A DNA stretch of 64,000 nucleotides from Streptomyces sp. ISL-10 (GTDB taxonomy: Bacteria > Actinomycetota > Actinomycetes > Streptomycetales > Streptomycetaceae): contig NZ_JAGGOJ010000032.1 of the NCBI RefSeq assembly GCF_018614575.1, positions 1 through 64,000 on the forward strand. Direction: 5' to 3'. A model generated the notes under the pieces. It was given only the letters and a program-made list of their open reading frames with translations. It ran no database searches and was not told the DNA's origin. The translations under genes were made by a program, and so were the position numbers. The first letter of the stretch is position 1, and the number at the start of each line of letters is the position of its first letter. This document shows positions 52,844 to 61,250 of this stretch, one piece after another.

Positions 52844-54538
52844 ATGAACGACAATGCGTCCGGGGCGCGCCCGCTCCTTCCGGGGCCGTCCCATGCGTCC
52901 TTCGCCGAGAACGTATCGACAACCGTTCAGGAACAGGTTCACAACGCCGAGTTGGCCGCGCTCCGCGGCCGGGCCGACCTCGGTTTCGAAACGCTGCGCG
53001 GTGCCCTGGCGGAAGCGCCGCGGCTCGCCGACGACGACCGGATCGCCCTCGCCGAGATGGCCTCCATGCTCACCCGGTGGGGAGCGCCCGGTCCCGCCCC
53101 CTGGGCGCTTCTCGACGAGTTGGCCGCCGCGTGCCACACCCCCCGCGCACGCGGCGCGGTGTTTCTGGCACAGGCACGGGCCGCGCGGGGGAAGGCGATG
53201 GCCGAGTACGGCACCCGGGCCCTCTTCGAGTTCACCGCGGCAGGAGACATAGGGGGACAGGCGCTCGCCCTGAGCCGCATGTCCTTCCCCGCCGACGCCG
53301 GCCTGAGCCCCTCCTACCGGCGCGAGCTCGCCCGCCGAGCGCTGGCCCTGGCCCGGCAGTCCGGCGAGCCGTGGATCATCGCCCTCGTCGCCGGCATGCT
53401 CGCCGCCGGCGAGACCTACCAGGGACGCAAGCGCGCACCCCATCGCTGGCGGCAGGCCGCCTCGCTGCTGCCGGCCGACCTCGACGCGGTCACCGGCGAG
53501 ATCGCCTCGCTCAACTACCTGAACTGGGCCCTGACCTGCGCGTACGTCGGGGACTATCCGACCGCCCTGGAGGCCGTCGGCCGCGGCCGGGTGGTGGGCC
53601 GAGGGCCCTGGGTGAACAAGTTCGCCGCGGTCGAGGCGCTCGTGCGTCACCGCACGGGACACCTCGACGTCGCGAGAGAGCAGGCCGCGGTCGCGATGAC
53701 GGGCGCCGCACCGGGCATCCGGGAACTCGGCAGCGCTGTCGCCGCCGCGGTGACGTTCGAGACGGCCCGCCGCCTTTCGCACGACAACCTCGAGGCGGTC
53801 GTCGAGGTGGCGTATGCGACCTCGCCTCCGTGCGGCGCGAGTGCGGCAGCGACCCTTGCGTACATACGCCATGCGCGCCGCGAGCCGCGCCCGGCGCGCG
53901 GGCTGCCGCAGATCCTGCTGAAGGCTCGCGAGGCGGAGCACCACTTCGGCTGGGAGGACGCCCTGCTCGCGCTGACCGAGATCGCACCCGCCGCGGCGCG
54001 GAACGAGGCCGCCGCCATGTCCCGGTTCTGGTCGCCCTACCCGCGCGCCGCCGCGATCCGTTCGGTCGTCGAGGGACACCTCGCCGGCAAGCGCGGCTGG
54101 GTCTCTCTGATCGCGGGCGCTGACGCCCTCGCCGACATGGGAGAACCCATCACCGCCGGCCGCGCCTACCACGCCGCCGCCCGGGTAGCCCCCTCCACGC
54201 CCGAACAGGCCCGCGCCCGCGACCGCGCCGCCGAGCTCCTGGCCTCGGCGGGAGCCGACAGATCACTGGCCACGCTCGCCCGCGACCGCTGCCTGCACCG
54301 GGGCCTGCTCCACGTACCGGAAAACCACCGCCACCAGGTGAACGCCGGGCTTACTCCCCGCGAGCGCGACGTCGCGGTGCTCGCGGCCCAGGGGTTCACC
54401 GCGGTGGAGATCGCCGACCGTCTGGGCATCACGGTCGGCACCGCGCGCAACTACGTGATGAACGTCCGCCGGAAGTTCGGCTCGGTACCAAAGCGACGCC
54501 TGGCGCTGGTGCTCGGCATGGTCGGGGAGCCCGACTGA
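52844..54538 (+). CDS. LuxR-type transcriptional regulator with helical repeats
   Basis: A 564-residue protein with no receiver domain or ATPase motif. Residues 1-490 are a long array of helical pairs (RGRADLGFETLRGALAEAPR, RARGAVFLAQARAARGKAMA, GYVGDYPTALEAVGRG-like segments), reminiscent of TPR-like sensor regions. The C-terminal 62 residues (from 503) are a LuxR HTH: LTPRERDVAVLAAQGFTAVE, IADRLGITVGTARNYVMNV. The ATG at 52844 lies 111 bases from the divergent M36 protease gene, which suggests that it controls protease expression. Signal unknown. Confidence 0.85.
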   Translation: MNDNASGARPLLPGPSHASFAENVSTTVQEQVHNAELAALRGRADLGFETLRGALAEAPRLADDDRIALAEMASMLTRWGAPGPAPWALLDELAAACHTPRARGAVFLAQARAARGKAMAEYGTRALFEFTAAGDIGGQALALSRMSFPADAGLSPSYRRELARRALALARQSGEPWIIALVAGMLAAGETYQGRKRAPHRWRQAASLLPADLDAVTGEIASLNYLNWALTCAYVGDYPTALEAVGRGRVVGRGPWVNKFAAVEALVRHRTGHLDVAREQAAVAMTGAAPGIRELGSAVAAAVTFETARRLSHDNLEAVVEVAYATSPPCGASAAATLAYIRHARREPRPARGLPQILLKAREAEHHFGWEDALLALTEIAPAAARNEAAAMSRFWSPYPRAAAIRSVVEGHLAGKRGWVSLIAGADALADMGEPITAGRAYHAAARVAPSTPEQARARDRAAELLASAGADRSLATLARDRCLHRGLLHVPENHRHQVNAGLTPRERDVAVLAAQGFTAVEIADRLGITVGTARNYVMNVRRKFGSVPKRRLALVLGMVGEPD

Positions 54539-54818
54539 ACCCGGCCGGGCTCGTGGATTGTCTCGGGTGGTGCGGGGCTGCCGGCGCACGGCCGCAGCCC
54601 CTCGGATGCGGTGTCAGCGGGTGCCCGATGCCTGCCTGCCACACCGCGACCGCGAGCGCCGCACAGGAGGTGATCGCGGCGAGGGACGGCAGCGGCCAGC
54701 GGGTGCGTTCCAGGGCGTCGAGGTGTTCCTCGTGGTCGACGAGCCTCTTGTGGGTCTGGTCGGCGCACTGGAGCAGCAGCGCCAGGTCGCCACGGGGCGT
54801 CGCGAATCCGACATCCAC
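54429..54818 (-). CDS. small membrane-associated hypothetical protein, start uncertain
   Basis: A frame of up to 129 residues whose first 70 are convincing: DVGFATPRGDLALLLQCADQ, THKRLVDHEEHLDALERTRW and a membrane span PLPSLAAITSCAALAVAVWQ. The upstream sequence in the same frame (SVVAELELLRRS) also looks coding, but the obvious start ATG at 54874 is out of frame with it, with three GGAAGC repeats between. The far C-terminus (overlapping the regulator gene on the other strand) looks spurious. The gene is translationally coupled to the upstream gene ending at 54871. Confidence 0.5.
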   Translation of the reverse strand: MDVGFATPRGDLALLLQCADQTHKRLVDHEEHLDALERTRWPLPSLAAITSCAALAVAVWQAGIGHPLTPHPRGCGRAPAAPHHPRQSTSPAGFSRAPRPCRAPAPGVALVPSRTSGGRSSRSCARCRP

Positions 54819-54870
54819 CGAGCGGCGCAGCAGCTCCAGTTCGGCGACGACGCTTCCGCTTCCGCTTCCG

Positions 54871-55158
54871 TCATGCTGCGGCCCCCCTTCCCGTGCGCGG
54901 CACCCTTAGCCGGTCCCAGCTGGACCGGCCGGGAGAGCCGTCGGCCGCGGCGACCGTATAGCCGAGCCTGCGCTGCCAGGCCGCGTACGAGAGCACGTCG
55001 GCGCGGCCCCACACCGGACCGTGGCCGACCGCGTACCGGCCGCAGCGCTCGGCCACGAGCCGCTCGCCGACGGGCGTGATCAGCTCGCTGCGGCGGCCGG
55101 GGACGAAGCAGGTGGCCCAGGGGAAGGGCTGTTGGGACGGAACGGGGGTGGTGTGCAC
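54871..55158 (-). CDS. small hypothetical protein
   Basis: A 95-residue protein starting VHTTPVPSQQPFPWATCFVP with core ELITPVGERLVAERCGRYAV, GHGPVWGRADVLSYAAWQRR, then LGYTVAAADGSPGRSSWDRL. AAAGGAAG lies upstream of the two successive GTG codons (55161 and 55158), which is why a shorter start than 55224 is chosen. Conserved in appearance, probably Streptomyces-specific. It overlaps its downstream neighbour by ATGA. Confidence 0.6.
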   Translation of the reverse strand: MHTTPVPSQQPFPWATCFVPGRRSELITPVGERLVAERCGRYAVGHGPVWGRADVLSYAAWQRRLGYTVAAADGSPGRSSWDRLRVPRTGRGAAA

Positions 55159-55409
55159 CACCTGGTCTTCCTTTGCCAGGTCACCCCTGCCGTCCACCGC
55201 TGCCGCGCGGCCCAGTTCGGTCACCGCAGCCAGGTTCCGTCACCCGGTTCGCGCGTGGCGCGAAGTGGGCGGACAGCCCTGCCGGTGCGCCTGAATGACC
55301 TGGGAGAGACACCGTTTGCGAACGGTCACACTGAGCCCGGTGTTGCACGGGCCGACACGGGGATGGCAGCCGGGGCCGCCATCCCCACGTCACAAGCCCG
55401 ATCAGCGGA

Positions 55410-57776
55410 TCAAGGCGAGGGACTCACCTGCACTGTGGTCAGCCGACCGTCCTGGTGCTCCTTCACCACCGCAATCCTGGTCCCGGTGTCCGGCACCTTC
55501 ACCCCGACCTGCGGCAGCTCCTCGTTCCAGTACACGCCCGTGTGGTCGTCGAAGACCGGCACGCCTGGGCGCTCCGGGATGATCACGGGCACACCGGCGC
55601 GGTGCAGCACGATCTCGTCACTCGGCCGGAGCGAGAAGGGCGCGTCGAAGGTCTGCGCCCGCGCGTTGGCCGGTGCTCCGTCCGTGAAACGCAGCGCCTG
55701 CGGCCGCGCGTCGATCGGCAGGAGCATGCCCTTGCCCGGGTGCGCCTTGGTGGTGTTGTCGCTGTACGCGGTGTCCCAGAGCCAGAGGAGCACGCCCTCC
55801 TGGTACGGGTAGAACTCCAGCGTCTCCTTCTTCTCGGGGTGGGCGGGGTCGCCCGTCCAGCCGAAGTTGTACGGGCCCGTTTTGAGGAAGGCGCCGTAAC
55901 CTGTGTAGTGCCGGTTCTCCACCAGGTATGCCCGGGGATGCTCGGCAATGCCCGTGCGCCCCTGCGTACGCGACCACTTGACGGTGCTCCAGCCGTTCGC
56001 GCCCTGTTCGGCGCCATCGTGCAGCAGCTCGGTGCGGGCCGCCGTGATGTGGATGTCGTCGAAGGTGACGCCCTTGCCGTGGGTGTTGCTGTCGGAGGTC
56101 ACCCGGAGCCGCATCTGGACGCTCCGGCCGGTGAACTCGTCCAGCGGCACGCTCAGCTCCGTCCAGCCCCCCGAGGAGCCGGAGACGCCGTTGGCCGGGA
56201 TGGGCCGCCCGCCGACGGTGCCGGTCAAGGGGGTCCAGCGCACACCGCCGTCCGTGGAGGCCTCCACCGTCAGGAAGTCGTAGCCCTCCTCGGTGTCGTA
56301 CCAGACCCTGGCATCGAAGCGGGCCGGGCCTGTCGTGCCGGTCAGGTCAACGGTGCGGGTCAGCGTGTTGTCCATGTAGTCACCGGTGCCGCTCCACCAT
56401 TGACTGCCCCCCTCGTAGGGGGTGGTCAGATCAGTGGAGGTGGTGGACGGCGGCAGATGCACCAGAAGTGCCTGCGGGTCCTCGGTGTTGTAGCCGGACA
56501 CACCCAGCAGGGCCCGGGTCTTGCGGCCGGCGTCGGCCTCGGTGTACTCCAGCCAGCCCAGTTGCAGCTTGCTCCATGCGTCGAGGTCGCCCGGATACTC
56601 GCCGGTGGTGTTGCGTCCTCTGCCCAGGTAGGAGGCGGACGACATCAGCGACCAGAAGTTGACGCTGTTGTCACCGTCGAAGCTGTACAGGTCCGGCAGC
56701 CCCAGGTCGTGGCCGAACTCGTGGGCGAACAAGCCGACCCCGCTGTTCTCCCCGCCGGTGAGATAGTCACCGGCCCAGATCCCGGACTCTCCGATGGGGG
56801 TGCCGCCGTTCTTGTTGCCCTCGGGGCCCGCGGCTCCGGCCTGGTTCCAGTACGCGAACCAGCGATGTGCCCAGACGGCGCCGGTGCCCTGCTTGCCGCC
56901 GCCCCAGGTCTGGTCCTTCCCCGCGTGCACGACCATCAGATGGTCGAGGTAGCCGTCGGGCTCGTCGAAGTTCCCGTCGCGGTCGAAGTCGTACCGGTCC
57001 CACACGTCGTACTCGGCGAGCTGCGCCTTGATCTCGGCCGGGGTGCGGCCCTTGGCGCGCTCGGAGTGGTACCACGCATGGGTGGCGTCGCGCACCAAGT
57101 CCCAGTTGGTGCGGCATTGGCCGGGCTCGGAACAGTTGTCGGTGCCGTAGCGGTTCTCGTTCCAGGGGAGCTTCACCCAGTCGGTGACGTGGCCGTCCAT
57201 GTCGTACCGGCCGGAGGACTGCAGCCGGTAGTAGTTGCGCATGCTGACTGCGCCGGGCTCGTCGCTGAAGAACCGCTGCTGGTAGTAGACGCGGTTGAAG
57301 TCCTTGCGCCAGACCGTGTGGTTGTCGGCTTTTGCGGGTTTGTCGATGGTGTTGTGCAGCGGGCCGGGCTCGCCTCCGAAGCGGGGCTTGCCCTCGAACT
57401 CGGTCGTATTGTCGACCTGCTCGCCGAACTCGGCGAGGATGACGAAGACCTTGTCCTTGCGTTCCTGGGCGAGTTCCACATAGCGCTTGCCGACCTTGAC
57501 CCGCTGCGGGAGACGGCCGTCGGAAGCTACGCCGATGCGTCCCGCCGCCACATGCTCCAGGGCCTGTCGGCGTACTGCCTGCTGCTGAAGTTCCTGGCGG
57601 CTGGGCGGTGGTGGGGCCTCGGCGCCGTGCCCGTGGACGGTGTCGTGCGTGTGGTCGGCGGCTGTCGGGGGAGCCGCGGCCGGTGCGGGGGCGGCGAACA
57701 CCGGGGCACCGATTGCGGGGGCGGCGAGGAGCGCGAGGGCTATCGCTGCTCCTACCGCAGTGAGTTTGCGCGACAT
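55410..57776 (-). CDS. secreted M6 immune-inhibitor-A-like metalloprotease
   Basis: A 788-residue exported enzyme of peptidase family M6. A signal peptide (SRKLTAVGAAIALALLAAPA) and a His-rich propeptide precede the catalytic domain. Zinc motif HEFGHDLGLPD begins at His352, within LFAHEFGHDLGLPDLYSFDG; upstream blocks are RYDFDRDGNFDEPDGYLDHL and GAVWAHRWFAYWNQAG. A jelly-roll-type region (residues about 500-620; GGSQWWSGTGDYMDNTLTRT) with TFDDIHITAARTEL follows, then a C-terminal beta domain. ATG 57776 is the start that gives a good signal peptide. Such enzymes degrade extracellular proteins and antimicrobial peptides. Confidence 0.95.
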   Translation of the reverse strand: MSRKLTAVGAAIALALLAAPAIGAPVFAAPAPAAAPPTAADHTHDTVHGHGAEAPPPPSRQELQQQAVRRQALEHVAAGRIGVASDGRLPQRVKVGKRYVELAQERKDKVFVILAEFGEQVDNTTEFEGKPRFGGEPGPLHNTIDKPAKADNHTVWRKDFNRVYYQQRFFSDEPGAVSMRNYYRLQSSGRYDMDGHVTDWVKLPWNENRYGTDNCSEPGQCRTNWDLVRDATHAWYHSERAKGRTPAEIKAQLAEYDVWDRYDFDRDGNFDEPDGYLDHLMVVHAGKDQTWGGGKQGTGAVWAHRWFAYWNQAGAAGPEGNKNGGTPIGESGIWAGDYLTGGENSGVGLFAHEFGHDLGLPDLYSFDGDNSVNFWSLMSSASYLGRGRNTTGEYPGDLDAWSKLQLGWLEYTEADAGRKTRALLGVSGYNTEDPQALLVHLPPSTTSTDLTTPYEGGSQWWSGTGDYMDNTLTRTVDLTGTTGPARFDARVWYDTEEGYDFLTVEASTDGGVRWTPLTGTVGGRPIPANGVSGSSGGWTELSVPLDEFTGRSVQMRLRVTSDSNTHGKGVTFDDIHITAARTELLHDGAEQGANGWSTVKWSRTQGRTGIAEHPRAYLVENRHYTGYGAFLKTGPYNFGWTGDPAHPEKKETLEFYPYQEGVLLWLWDTAYSDNTTKAHPGKGMLLPIDARPQALRFTDGAPANARAQTFDAPFSLRPSDEIVLHRAGVPVIIPERPGVPVFDDHTGVYWNEELPQVGVKVPDTGTRIAVVKEHQDGRLTTVQVSPSP

Positions 57777-57810
57777 ACAGTCCCTTCGAGTGAGTCGAGC
57801 CTGAGAGCGC

Positions 57811-57835
57811 GGGTAATATTTCACATGTGACAGGT
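57811..57835 (-). promoter_or_regulatory. probable promoter and operator of the M6 protease gene
   Basis: A perfect palindrome, TCACATGTGA (57821-57830), lies about 45 bases before the protease start, and TATTAC on the minus strand (57818-57813) is a candidate -10. The region is AT-rich for this genome. It resembles an operator overlapping a promoter; the regulator is not known. Confidence 0.4.
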
Positions 57836-58289
57836 GATGGATAGGCCCCTGGCTGGTCAGTGACATCCGGGCCCCCGCTGATACGTCGAGAGGCCGGGCG
57901 CACCGCGCGTAGCCGTCCCTCGTAGGGCATCAAATGCGGCTACATCTTCCCGGCACCGCTACCGCAGCAGCCCTGGTCACCTGGCTCCCCAACCTGACGG
58001 GCTCAGGCACCATCCTCGGCCGACCGCTGACGTCCCCAGGGAACGGATTGCCGTGTTCGTCGGGGGCCTCGGCGTCTTCCCCGAGTTCACCCACACCGAG
58101 AGGGCCCGCGTCTCCGCGGTTCAAGCGGCTGATCACCGCACATGCTCGAGCGGAGCAGCCTTCGACGCGCCACGTCGCCGACGCCGAACCCTCCGGACAG
58201 TCGCGGCAGCGAGCCGCGCGATCACCGGTCATAAGTCCTGCCCGCAGCCTCGTCGGCTGCGGCCCAGGCAGCGGGCAGGCCGGCCGCGA

Positions 58290-58560
58290 GGCAGCGGCGG
58301 AGATGTTCCGGGCCGGCTCGCCTTTGGTGGCAAAGCCGCGTTCATCGGGGATGTTGGCTGTCCGGTACCGCCAACGGTCGGAGGTCCAAGACTTCGGCAG
58401 GTACAGCTCCCGGTCGACCAGGGTCCGGCCATGGCTGGTGGCATAGGCGGCGAAGACCCCGATCTGGCAGTTGTCGATCAGCTCCGCCAGTTCCTCGGCG
58501 GTACGCCCGAGGGCCAGCGTGCTGCCGATGCATGCGCTGGCATCGTTGAGTACCTGCGTG
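58290..58560 (-). pseudogene. IS701-family transposase, internal fragment
   Basis: Reading leftwards, ALGRTAEELAELIDNCQIGV, FAAYATSHGRTLVDRELYLP, KSWTSDRWRYRTANIPDERG and FATKGEPARNIS match the N-terminal third of IS701 transposases (GVFLAYxSxRGRALIDRxLYLPxSW). Neither end is present. The other relic of this family is at 10216-10881. Confidence 0.7.
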
Positions 58561-58745
58561 CGCTTGGGCGTCCGGAACTGCTCGGTGGTGCAGTGCGGCC
58601 CCGGGACGAAGCCGGTCGCTGCCGTGATCGGCAGCGGGGTGAAGCGCTTTGGCGCGCGGACTTCCCCGGACCAACCTACGATGATTCGTGGATCACTCGG
58701 GGGCGAGCGACGGGCCGGCCAAGAGCCGGCAGGAAGCAGGCTCAC

Positions 58746-59591
58746 ATGGCTGAGCGGCTCAAGAGGTCGGAGTTGGTCGGCGAACTGTCGGCCGAGTTCC
58801 TCGGCACCATGATTCTCATCCTCTTCGGTTGCGGTGTGGTTGCCCAAGTGGTAGCGGGCGGAGCCCTCACGGACCCCGCGGGCGGCCTCGGAGACCACGA
58901 CAGCATCGCCTGGGCATGGGGCCTCGGCGTCACCCTCGGCGTCTACACGGCAGCACGGCTGAGTGGTGCGCACATCAATCCCGCGGTGACCCTGGCCCTG
59001 GCCGCGTTCAAGGGATTCCCGTGGAGCAAGGTGGCGCCCTACGCGCTGGCCCAGACGGCGGGTGCCTTCGTCGCGGCGCTGCTGGTCCGGTGGAACTACA
59101 GCGAGGCGCTGGCGAAGGCGGACCCCGGCCACACCATCAAGACGCAGGGCGTCTTCTCGACGCTGCCGGCCAACGGCAACACGAATCTGCCGGTGTACGA
59201 GTGGGGCGCGTTCCGGGACCAGGTCATCGGCACCGCGATCCTGCTGCTGCTGGTCATGGCGGTCACCGACCTGCTGAACACACCCCCCGGCGCCAATCTG
59301 GCTCCGTTCATCATCGGCCTGATCGTCGTGGCGATCGGTATGGCCTGGGGCACCAACGCGGGCTACGCGATCAACCCTGCCCGTGACTTCGGGCCGAGGC
59401 TGGCGAGCTTCCTCACCGGATACGGCGGAGCGTGGCGAGATCAGTACGGGAACTTCTACTTCTGGGTGCCGATCGTCGGTCCGCTGATCGGCGGTCTCCT
59501 CGGCGCCTTCATGTACAAGTTCTTCATCGGCCGGTTCCTGCCGTCCGCGGAACCGGAGCTGCCCGGACGAGTTCCCACCCCCGAGAGGTGA
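58746..59591 (+). CDS. glpF: glycerol uptake facilitator (aquaglyceroporin)
   Basis: A 281-residue MIP-family channel protein with six membrane spans and the two NPA half-helices: HINPAVT (Asn78) and AINPARD (Asn210). The Arg after the second motif and GFPWSKVAPYALAQTAGAF complete the selectivity region. A longer loop between spans 3 and 4 (residues about 120-155) is typical of actinobacterial glycerol facilitators. ATG 58746 follows AGGAAGCAGG. It is the first gene of the glpF-glpK-glpD unit, bringing glycerol in by facilitated diffusion. The region upstream contains an IS701 scrap rather than the usual regulator gene. Confidence 0.92.
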   Translation: MAERLKRSELVGELSAEFLGTMILILFGCGVVAQVVAGGALTDPAGGLGDHDSIAWAWGLGVTLGVYTAARLSGAHINPAVTLALAAFKGFPWSKVAPYALAQTAGAFVAALLVRWNYSEALAKADPGHTIKTQGVFSTLPANGNTNLPVYEWGAFRDQVIGTAILLLLVMAVTDLLNTPPGANLAPFIIGLIVVAIGMAWGTNAGYAINPARDFGPRLASFLTGYGGAWRDQYGNFYFWVPIVGPLIGGLLGAFMYKFFIGRFLPSAEPELPGRVPTPER

Positions 59592-59647
59592 CCGGCCTCG
59601 CGTGAGGCCGCCAACTCCAGTCCATCCAGGAGAAGAGGCGAAAGGCC

Positions 59648-61165
59648 ATGGCGGACTTCGTCGGCGCGGTGGACCAAGGAACCACCAGCACCCGGTTCAT
59701 GATCTTCGACCACGTCGGCAACGAGGTGGCGAGGCACCAGCTGGAGCACGCCCAGATACTCCCGCGGTCGGGTTGGGTCGAACACGACCCGGTGGAGATC
59801 TGGGAACGCACCAACTCGGTGATCCAGAACGCCCTCCGGCACGGCAACCTGTCGCCGGACGACCTGGCAGCGATCGGCATCACCAACCAACGGGAGACGA
59901 CCGTCGTTTGGGACCCCCGCAACGGCCGTCCGTATTACAACGCCATCGTCTGGCAGGACACCCGCACCGACTCGATCGCGGCCGCCCTGGAGCGCTCGGG
60001 CCAGGGCGACGTGATCCGCCGCAAGGCGGGGCTGCCACCGGCGACGTACTTCTCGGCCGGCAAGATCCAGTGGATCCTGGAGAACGTCGAAGGTGTCCGC
60101 GAAGCGGCGGACCAGGGCCACGCCCTGTTCGGAAACACCGACGCGTGGGTTCTGTGGAACCTCACGGGCGGGCCCGAGGGCGGCATCCACGCCACCGACG
60201 TGACCAACGCCAGCCGCACCATGCTGATGAACCTCGAAACCCTCGACTGGGACGACGAGTTGCTCGGGTTCTTCGGCATCCCGCGGTCGATTTTGCCCAC
60301 CATCAACCCGTCCTCCCACCGGGAGGCGTTCGGCGTGACCCGCACCTCCCGGCCGCTGCGGGCCGCCATTCCTATCACCGGGGTCCTCGGCGACCAGCAG
60401 GCGGCAACAGTCGGGCAGGTCTGCTACTCACCCGGCGAGGCCAAGAACACCTACGGCACCGGCAACTTCCTGGTGCTGAATACCGGCACCGAACTGGTCC
60501 GCTCCGAACACGGACTTCTGACCACCGTGGCATACCAGTTCGGCGACAGCCCCGCGATATACGCCCTCGAGGGTTCCATGGCGGTCACCGGGTCTGCGGT
60601 GCAATGGCTGCGCGATCAGCTGAAGATCATCACTGACGCCGCCGACAGCGAGCGTCTGGCCCGCACGGTCGAGGACAACGGCGGCATCTATTTCGTCCCC
60701 GCCTTCTCGGGCCTGTTCGCCCCGTACTGGCGCTCCGACGCCCGCGGCGCGATCGTCGGTCTCGCCCGGTACAACGACGGCGGCCACTTGGCACGGGCCA
60801 CGCTGGAAGCCATCTGCTACCAGAGCCGCGACGTGGTGGAGGCCATGGAGCAGGATTCGGGCGTCCACCTGGACGTACTCAGGGTCGACGGCGGTGTGAC
60901 GGCCAACGACCTGTGCATGCAGATCCAGGCGGATGTCCTCGGCGTACCGGTCAGCCGGCCCCTCGTCGCCGAGACGACCGCGCTCGGTGCCGCGTACGCG
61001 GCAGGTCTTGCCACGGGATTCTGGCGGGACACGGATGAACTGCGTACCCACTGGCAGGAATCCAAGCGCTGGGAGCCCCAGTGGTCCGAGGAGCAGCGCG
61101 CGGAGGGATACGCGGGCTGGAAAAAGGCGGTGGAGCGAACGCTCGACTGGGCGAAGGTGGAATAG
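59648..61165 (+). CDS. glpK: glycerol kinase
   Basis: A 505-residue FGGY kinase that phosphorylates glycerol with ATP to glycerol 3-phosphate, trapping it in the cell. Typical blocks: GAVDQGTTSTRFMIFDHVGN at the start, VEHDPVEIWERTNSVI, IGITNQRETTVVWD, ITGVLGDQQAATVGQVCYSP, YGTGNFLVLNTG and, near the C-terminus, LRVDGGVTANDLCMQIQADV. Length matches the family. AGGAGAAGAGG lies before ATG 59648, 56 bases after glpF, so both are probably in one transcript. Feedback regulation by fructose 1,6-bisphosphate, known in E. coli, cannot be judged. Confidence 0.95.
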   Translation: MADFVGAVDQGTTSTRFMIFDHVGNEVARHQLEHAQILPRSGWVEHDPVEIWERTNSVIQNALRHGNLSPDDLAAIGITNQRETTVVWDPRNGRPYYNAIVWQDTRTDSIAAALERSGQGDVIRRKAGLPPATYFSAGKIQWILENVEGVREAADQGHALFGNTDAWVLWNLTGGPEGGIHATDVTNASRTMLMNLETLDWDDELLGFFGIPRSILPTINPSSHREAFGVTRTSRPLRAAIPITGVLGDQQAATVGQVCYSPGEAKNTYGTGNFLVLNTGTELVRSEHGLLTTVAYQFGDSPAIYALEGSMAVTGSAVQWLRDQLKIITDAADSERLARTVEDNGGIYFVPAFSGLFAPYWRSDARGAIVGLARYNDGGHLARATLEAICYQSRDVVEAMEQDSGVHLDVLRVDGGVTANDLCMQIQADVLGVPVSRPLVAETTALGAAYAAGLATGFWRDTDELRTHWQESKRWEPQWSEEQRAEGYAGWKKAVERTLDWAKVE

Positions 61166-61250
61166 ACCCGCCGGCTCATGGCGGGGTCGCACCGCGGGAC
61201 ACCACGCCGGTGCACGTGGCCCACGACCGCAGCACGAGGAGGTGAGAACC

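Noticed and set aside
57053..57483. Possible second small gene inside the M6 protease (antisense)
   Set aside because: No ribosome site and no motif; composition follows the antisense bias.
55455..57830. 791-codon open frame opposite the M6 protease
   Set aside because: Shadow frame: low-complexity Val/Gly/Leu/Arg composition and no recognisable start region.
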